Assembly: GCF_019884785.1 (NCBI RefSeq)
Contig: NZ_CP082326.1
Location: 3,217,355-3,281,354, forward strand
Length of the DNA: 64,000 nucleotides
From: Crassaminicella profunda
GTDB lineage: Bacteria > Bacillota > Clostridia > Peptostreptococcales > Thermotaleaceae
Direction of reading: 5' to 3'
Below, in pieces: positions 26,992 through 36,480 of this stretch. The notes beneath the pieces were generated by a model that saw only the letters and a list, made by a program, of their open reading frames with translations, had not been told where the DNA came from and ran no database searches. Each line of letters starts with the position of its first letter. Position 1 is the first letter of the stretch. Position numbers and translations under genes: made by a program.

Positions 26992-28436
26992 TACATCACC
27001 TCATGAAGTGCTTTTTGCATTCCTAAGGTCTCAATTTGTGTTAAGTAATGAGTTACTTGATCTGTAAGTCCATCCACTGCATTTAAATCCATTTTCCAAA
27101 TTTTTTCTTGGCTAAGGACTTCCTTTACAATATCTTTTAATCCATCTTCTGTCCCATCATAACTACCCCAAAGCTTTTCATACATTGCTAAAATCTCTGG
27201 ATTATCCTTTAATTCTACTACTTCACCATTGATTTTCCCCTTAAAAAATTCAATAAGTGCTGCTAGTGAGAATACTAATTTCTTAGGAAGTTCTCCTTTT
27301 CTGTTTTTATATTCAAGTACAGAAGGAAGTACTCTTGTTTCATATTTAGAATTAGAATTTAAAGAAATACTCATAAGAAAATGTTTGATAAATGGATTTT
27401 TAAAGCGGTCAAGTACAGCTTCTGCAAAATAATCTAATTCTTCCTTTGGTAAATCTAGAGTTGGTACGATTTCATCATAAACAGCTTCTTTTACAAAACG
27501 TCCCATGGTTTCATCTTCTACTGTTTCTCTTACAGTTTTTAGTCCATATAATAAGGATACAGGTACCATACTTGTATGGGCACCATTTAATATTCTTACC
27601 TTTCTCGTTCTATAAGGGGTCAAATCCTCTGTGAAGATTACATTGAGTCCACATTTTTCAGTTGGAAGCTCTTCCTTGATCCATGCTGGTCCTTCAATGA
27701 CCCATAGATGAAATTGCTCCCCTTCTACTACTAATTGGTCTTTATATCCTAGCTCTTTTGTAATTTCATCCATCTTATCTCTTGGATAACCTGGTACAAT
27801 TCTATCTACTAAGCTATTACAGAAGGTATTTGCTTCATAAATCCATGTTATAAACCCTTCTTCTAGATTCCAAAGATCCGCATATTTTAATATGATTTCT
27901 TTTAATTTTTCTCCATTTTTCTCAATCAACTCACAAGGGATCAATATAAATCCTTTATTTTTATCTCCCTCAAAGGCTTTATATCTTTCATATAAAAGAG
28001 CTGTTAATTTTCCAGGAAAACTATTTTGTGGCTTGTCTTTTAACTTGTCCTTTTCATCAAATGCAATTCCTGCTTCTGTTGTATTAGATAGAATAAATCT
28101 TAATTCAGGTTTTTTTGCTACTTCTAAGTATTCATCATAATTCTCATAAGGATTGATTCCACGACTAATAGCTTCAATAACTGTATGTTCACTAACTACT
28201 TGTCCATCCTTGATTCCATTTAAATATAATGTGTATAACCCGTCTTGTTCATTTAATTTATCAACGAGACCTTGTTTTAATGGCTGCACTACCACTACAC
28301 TGCTGTTAAAATCTGCTTCTTTGTTCATCTTATCAATTTTCCAGTCAACAAAAGCTCTTAAAAAATTTCCTTCTCCAAATTGTAGAATTCTTTCTGGATA
28401 TTTTGTACATGCATGTACCTCTTTATTAAGTCTCAT
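26991..28436 (-). CDS. uxaB: Tagaturonate reductase (altronate oxidoreductase)
   Basis: 481 residues of the long-chain mannitol/uronate dehydrogenase family. [19 protein letters not shown] at about 18-36 is the NAD site with the family GEGxFLRAF motif; [15 protein letters not shown] (about 278) carries the catalytic Lys/Asn/His region. It interconverts D-tagaturonate and D-altronate. The start follows AAAGGGGGAAAAATC. It lies between a zinc dehydrogenase and uxaA. Confidence 0.93.
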   Translation of the reverse strand: MRLNKEVHACTKYPERILQFGEGNFLRAFVDWKIDKMNKEADFNSSVVVVQPLKQGLVDKLNEQDGLYTLYLNGIKDGQVVSEHTVIEAISRGINPYENYDEYLEVAKKPELRFILSNTTEAGIAFDEKDKLKDKPQNSFPGKLTALLYERYKAFEGDKNKGFILIPCELIEKNGEKLKEIILKYADLWNLEEGFITWIYEANTFCNSLVDRIVPGYPRDKMDEITKELGYKDQLVVEGEQFHLWVIEGPAWIKEELPTEKCGLNVIFTEDLTPYRTRKVRILNGAHTSMVPVSLLYGLKTVRETVEDETMGRFVKEAVYDEIVPTLDLPKEELDYFAEAVLDRFKNPFIKHFLMSISLNSNSKYETRVLPSVLEYKNRKGELPKKLVFSLAALIEFFKGKINGEVVELKDNPEILAMYEKLWGSYDGTEDGLKDIVKEVLSQEKIWKMDLNAVDGLTDQVTHYLTQIETLGMQKALHEVM

Positions 28437-28459
28437 GATTTTTCCCCCTTTCGTATGTA

Positions 28460-29482
28460 CTAATCAAATTTCACCATTACTTTTAATTTAGAACCATCAT
28501 TGTTGATCAATGTCTCAAATGCATCCGTTACCTTTTCTAATTCAAATTCATCTGTAATGATTTCATCGATTTTTACTTTTCCCTCTGCTACTAAATCAAT
28601 TAATGGTCTAAAATCATTACAACTATTTCTAGATCCATAAACATCTAGCTCCTTTTTAAGAAGAATAGAATGATTAAAAGTAGTTTCTTTTTTGCCATTT
28701 CCAATTAAAATTACCTTTGAACCAAAAGCAGCACAATCAATGCAGCTTAAGAAAGTTTCTGGACGACCAACAGCTTCTATACATACATCCATACCATTAC
28801 CATTGGTAATCTCTTTTACTCTTTCTTCTAAGTTTTCCTTGCTTACATTAATAACTCCGTCCGCACCTAATCTTTTTGCTTTTTCAAGTCTTCCATCAAA
28901 AACATCAGAGATATAAACCTTTGCACCTCTTAATTTTGCAGAGATCATAGCAAACATTCCAATGGCTCCTGCTCCCATGACCAATACATGATCTCCCTTT
29001 TGAACATCTCCTCTATTTACTGCATGATAACTTATAGAAAATGGTTCAATCAATGCCAATGTTTTTGTTGATAATCCTTTTCCATCACGGATTCTCTCAA
29101 TTGGCATAGTAATATATTCTGCAAAGGAACCATCTCTTTGAACGCCCATTGTTTCATTGCTTTCACAGCAATTCACTTTTCCTCTTTGACAAGAATAGCA
29201 TTTTCCACAATTGAAGTATGGATTTGCTGTTACAATCATTCCCGCCTTTAATCCTAAAGTATTTTCTTCAATTTCTACAATTTCTGCAGAAAATTCATGC
29301 CCTGGGATTCTTGGATAACTTGCAAAAGGTTGATTTCCTGTATAGGTTGCAATATCTGATCCACAAATACCACAATATTTTATTTTAAGTAGCGCCTCCC
29401 CAGGTTGTGGTTTTGGGATAGGCTTTTTCACTAATTCAATTTTTCCTGCTTCTTTTATTTCAACTACATGCATTTGTTCCAT
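28460..29482 (-). CDS. Zinc-dependent dehydrogenase, L-galactonate 5-dehydrogenase-like
   Basis: 340 residues. Catalytic zinc motif [12 protein letters not shown] and [10 protein letters not shown], structural zinc cysteines in [18 protein letters not shown], and [14 protein letters not shown] for NAD. E. coli LgoD (YjjN), which makes tagaturonate from L-galactonate, has the same length, and the product would feed UxaB and UxaA next door. Since no uronate isomerase gene is in the window, this could be the entry step. The exact substrate is inference. Start behind AGGAAGGAAGATTGAG. Confidence 0.8.
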   Translation of the reverse strand: MEQMHVVEIKEAGKIELVKKPIPKPQPGEALLKIKYCGICGSDIATYTGNQPFASYPRIPGHEFSAEIVEIEENTLGLKAGMIVTANPYFNCGKCYSCQRGKVNCCESNETMGVQRDGSFAEYITMPIERIRDGKGLSTKTLALIEPFSISYHAVNRGDVQKGDHVLVMGAGAIGMFAMISAKLRGAKVYISDVFDGRLEKAKRLGADGVINVSKENLEERVKEITNGNGMDVCIEAVGRPETFLSCIDCAAFGSKVILIGNGKKETTFNHSILLKKELDVYGSRNSCNDFRPLIDLVAEGKVKIDEIITDEFELEKVTDAFETLINNDGSKLKVMVKFD

Positions 29483-29507
29483 CTCAATCTTCCTTCCTCT
29501 AAGGATG

Positions 29508-30155
29508 TTACAGAATTTTTAATGCTCCACTTCTAGAATTTTTAATATGTTCACGTAAGTAACTTTCTACTTTTTCCTCATCTTTTTGTAAAAATGCATT
29601 GATAATATCTAAATGCTCTTTTTTATTACGTTTTCTTTCTTCCTCAAACATACTTGTGGTAAGCACTCGAATTCGATAATCCTTATCATAAATTTTATTA
29701 ATAAACTCAATCAAATACTGATTGTTACTACTTGTAACAATAAATTTATGAAACTGTAAATCTAATTCAAAAAATTCCTTATCTAAAATATTTTTTCCTT
29801 GTGCGTCCATTTTTTCAAATTGTTCTTTAAAATATAGGAGTCTTTCTTGTGAAATAGACTCACAAACAATTTTTGCTACTTGTGTCTCTACAATTTCACG
29901 AATTTGAAAGATCTCTTGAATATCCTTTAAGGTAATTTGAGCCACAAAGCTCCCCTTTCTCGGATAAATATTTACAAGTTTTTCTTGTTCCAATCTAAGA
30001 ATAGCTTCTCTTACAGGAGTACGGCTACTTCCTAGTTCTAATGCCAATTCATCCTCTGCAATATCTGACCCTGGCATTAACTCACAAGTAATAATTTTAT
30101 TTTTAATAAATTCATAAGCTTTTTGTTTAAGAGATAATCCTTTATTCAATGTCAT
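29508..30155 (-). CDS. GntR-family regulator with FCD domain
   Basis: 215 residues. N-terminal winged helix: ELALELGSSRTPVREAILRLEQ (trimmed motif at about 35-56). The C-terminal all-helical FCD domain has the metal/effector-type residues in ELDLQFHKFI and LDIINAF. Such regulators respond to uronates or small carboxylates. The start follows GATGGAGGCAT. It lies between the uxa genes and the TRAP genes, on the same strand. Confidence 0.9.
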   Translation of the reverse strand: MTLNKGLSLKQKAYEFIKNKIITCELMPGSDIAEDELALELGSSRTPVREAILRLEQEKLVNIYPRKGSFVAQITLKDIQEIFQIREIVETQVAKIVCESISQERLLYFKEQFEKMDAQGKNILDKEFFELDLQFHKFIVTSSNNQYLIEFINKIYDKDYRIRVLTTSMFEEERKRNKKEHLDIINAFLQKDEEKVESYLREHIKNSRSGALKIL

Positions 30156-30322
30156 ATGCCTCCATCTCTTTTGTTTATTTCGATTCTACCATAATATTCG
30201 ATTCTTATTTCTAATTATTTTCTTGTATATCATCTTTCCAATCTTCAAACCTTTTCTTCTATGGATGCATATTGTTTAATACCTAAACAACTCAATATAT
30301 TGATTTCTTTCCTTAATCCATC

Positions 30323-31612
30323 TTAGTAAAAAAGGTCTACAATTCCAGTTGAAAAAATCGGAACGAATGTTAACAACATCAAACATATAAAAAGAAGTAT
30401 ATAAAATGGTATTGCCTCTTTAATAAAGTCATTAATTTTACACTTTGTAATTCCACATGTTACAAACATGAGTGTTCCCATAGGCGGTGTAATACAACCA
30501 ATGGCACTATTGAATATAAAAATCATTGCAAACTGAATTTCATCAATTCCATATGCTTTAGCAACTGGTGCTAATAATGGTACCAATACAATCATGGATG
30601 CATTTCCTTCAATAAACATACCTACACAAATTAAGAATATATTCACTACCATAAGAAATATATATTTATTTGATATCATATTGATAATCAACTCAGTGAT
30701 TTGCTGTGGAATACGCTCCTTTGTAAGAATCCATGCAAATGCAGATGCAGCCCCAACGATTAGCATAATAGAAGCCGTACTATTGATAGTCTCCTTCATC
30801 CCACTGATAATATCCTTTAATTTCATCTCTCTATAAATGATTCCTAACATTAATGAATAAATAATTGCAACGGCACCAGCTTCTGTTGGGGTAAAGATTC
30901 CCAGACGAATTCCTCCAATAATTATAACAGGTAAACAAAGAGGAAGTGCTGCATCTTTTAATGCAATGCTAAATTCTTTTGGCTCTATAAACTTTTCTCT
31001 CACAGGCTTATATCCACGTTTTTTTGAAATAATAGATACCAAGACCATCATAGAACCACATAATAATATTCCAGGTCCTATTCCTGCTATAAAAAGCTTT
31101 CCGATAGAAACATTTGCAATAGACCCATAAATAATCATTGCAATTCCCGGTGGAATTAATGGGGTAATCATTGCCGAAGAAGCTGTAACTACTGATGAAA
31201 ATTCTTTTGAAAAACCTTTCTTCTCCATTTCAGGAACCAACATTTTCGCCTGCATTGCAGCATCTGCAAGGTTAGAACCTGACAAACCTCCCATTAATGT
31301 AGATAATAATACATTTACTTGTGCAAGACCTCCTGACATATGTCCTGTAAGGGCTTCAGCAAAATTCATAACACGCTTTGTAACACCAGAATAATTCATA
31401 TACACCCCTGCACAAATAAAGAAAGGAACAGCCAGAAGAGGTATACTCTCAATACCAGCAATAACACGCTGTGCAATAATTTTTGTAGGTACATTAGGAG
31501 AAAGAGCAAAATATACAACGGAACCTGAAAGAACCGAAGTAAAAACAGGAACTTTCAAAAATAAAAATACTAGCATGACAATAGCCGCTATACCAACAAC
31601 ATTCATCTCCAT
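30323..31612 (-). CDS. TRAP transporter large permease (DctM)
   Basis: 429 residues with about 12 hydrophobic segments. Typical motifs include VPFFICAGVYMNYSG, GGLSGSNLADAAMQAKMLVP and PLIPPGIAMIIYG, and near the end FNSAIGCITPPMGTLMFV. It uses the sodium gradient to import a carboxylate delivered by the binding protein. It starts 3 bases past the DctQ stop. Position among uxa/kdg/eda genes suggests a sugar acid as substrate. Confidence 0.95.
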   Translation of the reverse strand: MEMNVVGIAAIVMLVFLFLKVPVFTSVLSGSVVYFALSPNVPTKIIAQRVIAGIESIPLLAVPFFICAGVYMNYSGVTKRVMNFAEALTGHMSGGLAQVNVLLSTLMGGLSGSNLADAAMQAKMLVPEMEKKGFSKEFSSVVTASSAMITPLIPPGIAMIIYGSIANVSIGKLFIAGIGPGILLCGSMMVLVSIISKKRGYKPVREKFIEPKEFSIALKDAALPLCLPVIIIGGIRLGIFTPTEAGAVAIIYSLMLGIIYREMKLKDIISGMKETINSTASIMLIVGAASAFAWILTKERIPQQITELIINMISNKYIFLMVVNIFLICVGMFIEGNASMIVLVPLLAPVAKAYGIDEIQFAMIFIFNSAIGCITPPMGTLMFVTCGITKCKINDFIKEAIPFYILLFICLMLLTFVPIFSTGIVDLFY

Positions 31613-31614
31613 TT

Positions 31615-32118
31615 TTATTCACCACCTTTTGTATTCACATTCTTATTAGATAATGATTTTAGCATTATCATTGTATAGTTGATCATCATAAGTACGCATC
31701 CAAGTGGAAATGCACCATATACGATAGGATAAGGTACATGTAATATATTTGTAACCCTTCCTGTTTGTAATAATTGTTTCACAAGATTTGTTCCATGCAT
31801 CAATAAATAGGCTAATACAATCATGGACACTAAATACCCACATACCTCTACTATTTTTTTCATTGTCAGAGGCATTCGATCTACTAAAACATCTATGGCC
31901 ACATGGCTACCACTCCGAAAGGCTGCTCCTCCTCCAAAGAATACAACCCATGTAAAACACCAAAGTTGAACTTCTTGTAACCAAACAAAAGGACTATTTA
32001 AAAAATAACGCATGATTACGCCAAAGAATGTTATAAGTACTAGTATAATTAATGCAAGACTGGCAATGATCATATCCATATTCATGAGATATTTAAATGC
32101 CTTATTATTCGTTTTCAT
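31615..32118 (-). CDS. TRAP transporter small permease (DctQ)
   Basis: About 167 residues with four membrane segments. The FVWLQEVQLWCFTWVVFFGG stretch and the following SGSHVAIDVL are typical of DctQ. The ATG at 32118 follows GGAAGGAGGAAATTC. Between DctP and DctM in one transcript; a hairpin just upstream may lower its expression relative to DctP. Confidence 0.93.
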   Translation of the reverse strand: MKTNNKAFKYLMNMDMIIASLALIILVLITFFGVIMRYFLNSPFVWLQEVQLWCFTWVVFFGGGAAFRSGSHVAIDVLVDRMPLTMKKIVEVCGYLVSMIVLAYLLMHGTNLVKQLLQTGRVTNILHVPYPIVYGAFPLGCVLMMINYTMIMLKSLSNKNVNTKGGE

Positions 32119-32144
32119 GAATTTCCTCCTTCCAATCATAATAT

Positions 32145-32167
32145 CCGGAGGCAGCTCTTGCCTCCGG
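32145..32167 (-). promoter_or_regulatory. Intercistronic hairpin between dctP and dctQ
   Basis: CCGGAGGCA (32145-32153) and TGCCTCCGG (32159-32167), a GC-rich 9-base stem without a U tract. Such hairpins often protect the 3' end of the binding-protein message or attenuate the permease genes. Confidence 0.6.
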
Positions 32168-32211
32168 GTACTAAATACATCTTATTCTTTATTCATTTAT
32201 TTCTAGAAGAT

Positions 32212-33243
32212 TTACTTCATAGCATCTTTAACTGTGTTATATAATCCTTCAGACCAGTCTTTTGTAATCTCAGGAAGCTCATAGAAAGCTTTTGCTTTTT
32301 CTTTAAACTCATCTTTGTTGATATCGATTACTTCAACACCTTCAGCTTTTAATTTTTCTAATGCTTCTTTATTTAATTTTTCTTGAATTTCGTTGTTATA
32401 TATACCAGCCTCTTTACCTGTTTCAATTAGAATTTGTTGTTGTTCAGGAGTAAGGGTATTGAAGAAATCTGTACCTGCAATCCAAGTAGTGAAGTTTTTA
32501 ACGTGTGCATCTAATATAAGATACTTAGCAACTTCATGGAATTTTCCATTGTAAAGAACTGTTAATGGATTTTCTAATCCATCTATAGTACCTTGTTGCA
32601 ACGCTGTATAAACTTCTCCAAATGCCATAGGTGTAGGTGTTGCACCTAAAACTTCAAAACCTTTGATTTGGATCGTATTATTTGGAACACGAATCTTCAT
32701 ACCTTTAAGGTCTGCTACTGTTTTTACAGGTTTTGTTGTAAGTGTATGACGATCTCCATACATCCAGTTAGAAGCTAATAATTTTAAACCTTTTTCTTCA
32801 AGCTTTGCACTTTGCTCTTTATACCAGTCACTTTCAGTAAGCTTCCAGCATTCTTCCCAAGTGTCAAATAAGTATGGACCAAATACAATTCCAAAATCTT
32901 TTACTCCACGATCTGCATAAAAAGCACCATCAGCAAGAGTAATTACTGCATCTCCTGCTAACATTTGATCGATTAGATCATTTTTAGATCCAAGTTGTGC
33001 AGATGGAAATAACTCAATCTTCATCGTTCCATTACTTCTTTCTTCAACAAGCTTCTTCCATTCATTTGCAGCAAGATCAATTGGTTCTCCAGGATTGTTT
33101 CCATAACCTATTTGAATGATAACAGGCTTAGTTTCCTCTGGATTCTTAGCTGTTTCTGCTGAATCCTTAGCAGGTGCTCCACATGCAGTTAATAAAGACA
33201 TTACCAATAAAGCCACCATTAAAATAACACTCTTTTTTTTCAT
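32212..33243 (-). CDS. TRAP transporter substrate-binding lipoprotein (DctP)
   Basis: About 343 residues. Signal peptide with lipobox LLTAC (Cys about 22). The mature protein has GNNPGEPIDLAANEWKKLVE, PSAQLGSKNDLIDQML, LKGMKIRVPNNTIQIKGFEV (Arg that binds the substrate carboxylate) and GQE-like TALQQGTIDGLENP. The ATG at 33243 follows GGAAGAGGGTCT. Extracellular and membrane anchored. It heads the dctPQM operon, with two palindromes in the leader that resemble sites upstream of kdgK and eda. Confidence 0.94.
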   Translation of the reverse strand: MKKKSVILMVALLVMSLLTACGAPAKDSAETAKNPEETKPVIIQIGYGNNPGEPIDLAANEWKKLVEERSNGTMKIELFPSAQLGSKNDLIDQMLAGDAVITLADGAFYADRGVKDFGIVFGPYLFDTWEECWKLTESDWYKEQSAKLEEKGLKLLASNWMYGDRHTLTTKPVKTVADLKGMKIRVPNNTIQIKGFEVLGATPTPMAFGEVYTALQQGTIDGLENPLTVLYNGKFHEVAKYLILDAHVKNFTTWIAGTDFFNTLTPEQQQILIETGKEAGIYNNEIQEKLNKEALEKLKAEGVEVIDINKDEFKEKAKAFYELPEITKDWSEGLYNTVKDAMK

Positions 33244-33663
33244 AGACCCTCTTCCTTTCATTTTATGTATTTTTTGTGCTATTGCACATTTCAAACTTTT
33301 ATGTTACTTTCATAAATCATTAACCTTTTACCATAAATCGGCATATATTAATATTTCATAGGCTTATCCTTATTGTTCCATCCATCTTATCCTTTTAATT
33401 ATTACTTCTATTTCACTTACCCGCAAAACGTTTTCACATGATATTACATAGATATTTAACTGATATATCAGTCTGATATCAGTATACACAAACTTACATC
33501 TTTCGTCAATCATTTGTATGAAATTTCTATCTTGTTTTTTGTATCATTCTTTTTAACAATTCTGTAAACCATGGTATAGCTAGCTTTACTCTTCACTAAA
33601 TATATGCTTTCATATAATCTTTTCAACTTATCATTCAGTAATATCCATAAACTACTCAATTAA
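33244..33663. other. Intergenic region upstream of dctP
   Basis: About 420 AT-rich bases. It holds the double palindrome at 33460-33482 and no convincing gene. Confidence 0.5.
33460..33482. promoter_or_regulatory. Candidate sugar-acid operator, double site 2
   Basis: CTGATATATCAG (33460-33471) followed by CTGATATCAG (33473-33482). These palindromes share the CTGA/TCAG core with sites near 20057 and 35449. About 220 bases upstream of dctP. Confidence 0.5.
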
Positions 33664-33703
33664 AAACAAACAGCATCTACCGAAAGGCAGATGCTGTTTG
33701 TTT
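33664..33703 (-). terminator. Terminator of the kdgK-eda operon
   Basis: Perfect 15-base arms (33664-33678 and 33689-33703) with an A-rich flank that becomes U rich on the minus strand. Confidence 0.85.
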
Positions 33704-33736
33704 ATTTATATTAAGTTTTGAGGCATATGACCAAAA

Positions 33737-34762
33737 TTATCTTTGTACTCTTCCTGATGCATCTCCTTGAATCAATGTTTCCACTTCATCAACAGATACA
33801 AGGTTAAAGTCTCCAAAAATTGTATGCTTTAGTGCTGATGCACCAACTGCAAACTCAAGGGCTTGTTTGAAATCTTTTTCAGGAGCTAACAGTCCATAGA
33901 TTAACCCTCCTGCAAAAGAATCTCCACCACCTACTCGATCAACAATTCTTACATTATATTTCTTAGAATGATAGAATTCTTCTCCATCATAAATAAGCGC
34001 TGACCATCCATTATCAGATGCTGAGTAACTTTCTCTTAAAGTTGTTACAACATATTTAAATCCAAATTGATCTTTCATTTGCTTAAAGATATCTTTGTAT
34101 CCTTCAAGCTCAAGTTCTCCTGTTGTTACATCAGTCTCTCCTGGCTTAAATCCTAATACCTTTTCTGCATCTTCTTCATTTCCAATACATACATCCACAT
34201 ATTGCATAAGATTACTCATTACTTCTTTTGCTCTTTCTGGTGTCCATAATTTTTTTCTATAGTTTAAATCAACACTTACAGTAACATTGTTTCTTTTTGC
34301 AGCTTTTAATGCTTCTTCTGTAAGAACAGCGGCTTCCTCACTAAGCGCTGGCGTAATTCCAGAGAAATGGAACCACTCTGCATCTTTAAAGATTACATCA
34401 AAATCAAAATCTTTCGCAGTAGCCTCTGCAATAGCTGAATTTGCTCTATCATATACAACCTTTGAAGGTCTCATAGATGCACCTGTTTCTAAGTAGTAGA
34501 TTCCTACTCTTTCTCCACCTCTTGCTATATAATCAGTATTTACACCGAATCTTCTTAAATGGTTTACTGCACTTTGTCCAATTGGGTTTTCTGGTAATTT
34601 ACTTACAAAATATGCATCATGTCCATAGTTTGCAAGAGATACAGCAACATTTGCTTCTCCTCCACCATAAACTACATCAAAAGATTTTGCTTGTGTAAAT
34701 CTTTCATACCCTGGAGTAGAAAGTCTAAGCATAATTTCTCCCATAGTTACAACTTTAGCCAT
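33737..34762 (-). CDS. kdgK: 2-keto-3-deoxygluconate kinase
   Basis: 341 residues, PfkB family. TMGEIMLRLSTPGYERF at the start, VYGGGEANVAVSLANYG (about 30-46), FSGITPALSEE, and the C-terminal RVGGGDSFAGGLIYGL with the catalytic Asp. This is the common firmicute KdgK type. It phosphorylates KDG to KDPG for the aldolase encoded just upstream. The start follows TTAAGGAGGAATAAAA, 12 bases after the eda stop. Confidence 0.92.
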   Translation of the reverse strand: MAKVVTMGEIMLRLSTPGYERFTQAKSFDVVYGGGEANVAVSLANYGHDAYFVSKLPENPIGQSAVNHLRRFGVNTDYIARGGERVGIYYLETGASMRPSKVVYDRANSAIAEATAKDFDFDVIFKDAEWFHFSGITPALSEEAAVLTEEALKAAKRNNVTVSVDLNYRKKLWTPERAKEVMSNLMQYVDVCIGNEEDAEKVLGFKPGETDVTTGELELEGYKDIFKQMKDQFGFKYVVTTLRESYSASDNGWSALIYDGEEFYHSKKYNVRIVDRVGGGDSFAGGLIYGLLAPEKDFKQALEFAVGASALKHTIFGDFNLVSVDEVETLIQGDASGRVQR

Positions 34763-34774
34763 TTTTATTCCTCC

Positions 34775-35416
34775 TTAAGCTCTAGCATTTTTTACTGCTT
34801 CTACAAACTTTTTAGCAGTTTCCGTTACTAAATCATAATCTCCTGTTTTAGCACCCTTTGTTAAATCTCCACCAGTTCCTATTGCAACTGCTCCTGCTTT
34901 AATCCACTCTGCTGCATTTGCTAGATTTACACCACCTGTTGGCATAAAGTTTCCTTGTGGAACAGGACCTTTGAATGCTTTAATAATAGATGGTCCATAA
35001 GCACTTCCAGGGAATACCTTTATGATTTCAGCTCCAGCTTCCATTCCAGAAAGAGCTTCTGTAATGGTCATTACCCCTGGCATAACAGGAATTCTATATT
35101 TATTACATAATTTTATGGTTTCAACATTTAAGCTTGGACTTACAATATACTTTGCTCCAGCTAAAATACATGCTCTAGCTGTTTCAGGATCAAGCACTGT
35201 TCCAGCTCCTATGATTACATCTTCATCTTTATAAACTTCTGATAGTTCTTTGATAATTTCTACAGCACCTGGTACAGTCATAGTAATTTCTAATGCCTTA
35301 ATACCACCTTTTTTTACTGCTTCAATAATTTTCATACCTTCTTCTTTTGATTCTGCTCTGATTACAGCAACTACACCACTTTCAGAAATTTTTCGAATAG
35401 TTTCCATTCTTTTCAT
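34775..35416 (-). CDS. eda: KDPG/KHG aldolase
   Basis: 213 residues. Class I aldolase: GVVAVIRAESKEEG (catalytic Glu region), ALEITMTVPGA, IGAGTVLDPETA, AKYIVSPSLN (Schiff-base Lys about 130), VMPGVMTITEA and KVFPGSAYGP, FMPTGGVNL. It splits KDPG to pyruvate and glyceraldehyde-3-phosphate. The start follows AGGGGGAGATAAAT. First gene of the eda-kdgK operon; an operator-like site lies about 35 bases upstream. Confidence 0.95.
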   Translation of the reverse strand: MKRMETIRKISESGVVAVIRAESKEEGMKIIEAVKKGGIKALEITMTVPGAVEIIKELSEVYKDEDVIIGAGTVLDPETARACILAGAKYIVSPSLNVETIKLCNKYRIPVMPGVMTITEALSGMEAGAEIIKVFPGSAYGPSIIKAFKGPVPQGNFMPTGGVNLANAAEWIKAGAVAIGTGGDLTKGAKTGDYDLVTETAKKFVEAVKNARA

Positions 35417-35448
35417 ATTTATCTCCCCCTAAAACGGTTTCGCATTGT

Positions 35449-35466
35449 CCGTTGTCTGATGTCTTA
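35449..35466. promoter_or_regulatory. Candidate sugar-acid operator, site 3
   Basis: TTGTCTGATGTC within 35452-35463, upstream of eda; it shares TTGTCTGA with the site at 20057 but its right half is weaker. Confidence 0.4.
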
Positions 35467-35622
35467 TATCTACATTATATATTCCTTCTCAAAAAAGTCA
35501 ATAGGTCATTTTGAAATATTTATAAATTTTGTATAACGTTTTCCTAAGAAATCTTCTTTATTCGTTTGTTTGTCTGTTCTTCAACTATTTTTATATCATT
35601 TATTTTTATTAAAAAATTTCAA

Positions 35623-35658
35623 AAAAAATAAACTGTCTTCTTTGACAGTTTATTTTTT
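35623..35658 (-). terminator. Terminator of the second GntR gene
   Basis: AAAAAATAAACTGTC/GACAGTTTATTTTTT (35623-35637 and 35644-35658), perfect 15-base arms with natural A/U tails, overlapping the last codons. Confidence 0.85.
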
Positions 35659-36324
35659 CCTTATTTCTTGCATACCATTTTCAACATGTTCTTTCATATG
35701 TTGTCTAGCAGCTTTTTCATCTTTATTTTTTATGGCCTCTAATACCTTTTCATGATAACTAATAACCTTCTCTCCACTTTCAGGAATATCTTTCGTTTCT
35801 AAATACCCTTCCTTAATACTATCATTAATGATAGGAACAATTCTTTTGATAATTGGATTTTGACTACTTTTTGCAATAATATTATGAAAATCCATATCTG
35901 TTTCTGTATGATCCTTACCTTCTAAAATATCCTTTTTCATCTTTACAAATGCCTCTTCTAAGGCCTTTACATTTTTTTCTGTAGCTCTTTTCGCCGCTAA
36001 CGCTGCAATCTCTGGTTCAATAATCAGTCGGGTTTCAAATAGATATAATAATAAATCCTTTTTATTCATAAAGGTAACCCCTAAAGGGTCTGTGGCAATT
36101 CCTGGTTTTTCACAAACAAAGGTACCCTTCCCTCTTTTGATTTCTAATATATTCCTTGAAACCAATATCTTAATGGCTTCTCTCACTGTAGATCTACTTA
36201 CATTTAATATTTTTGACAATTGAATTTCATTTGGCAATTTATCTCCAGGTTGAAGTTCATTATCTATAATTAAATTTTTAACATTATTTGCTACTTTTTC
36301 TGAAAGCAACACTTTATCAAACAT
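35650..36324 (-). CDS. GntR/FadR-family regulator with FCD domain
   Basis: 224 residues. Winged helix at about 25-70 (LPNEIQLSKILNVSRSTVRE, then RGKGTFV in the wing) and an FCD domain with TDMDFHNIIAK and VISYHEKVLEAI. It lies directly upstream of the eda-kdgK operon on the same strand and is the best candidate for binding the palindromes in this region. The start follows GTAGTAAGGGC. Confidence 0.9.
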   Translation of the reverse strand: MFDKVLLSEKVANNVKNLIIDNELQPGDKLPNEIQLSKILNVSRSTVREAIKILVSRNILEIKRGKGTFVCEKPGIATDPLGVTFMNKKDLLLYLFETRLIIEPEIAALAAKRATEKNVKALEEAFVKMKKDILEGKDHTETDMDFHNIIAKSSQNPIIKRIVPIINDSIKEGYLETKDIPESGEKVISYHEKVLEAIKNKDEKAARQHMKEHVENGMQEIRKK

Positions 36325-36444
36325 GCCCTTACTACACCCCTAACTCTCATTTTTTCTATATAGTAGTATAACATATATTTTGGTCAAATCATAAAAGAAG
36401 TATATATCTCTACCTTTAAAAGCTTTTTTAAATCCCTTTATAAA

Positions 36445-36480
36445 AAAATGAGGAAGTAGATTTTCCTACTTCCTCATTTT
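36445..36480 (-). terminator. Terminator of the double-cubane reductase operon
   Basis: AAAATGAGGAAGTAG (36445-36459) and CTACTTCCTCATTTT (36466-36480), perfect arms, at the activase stop. Confidence 0.85.
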
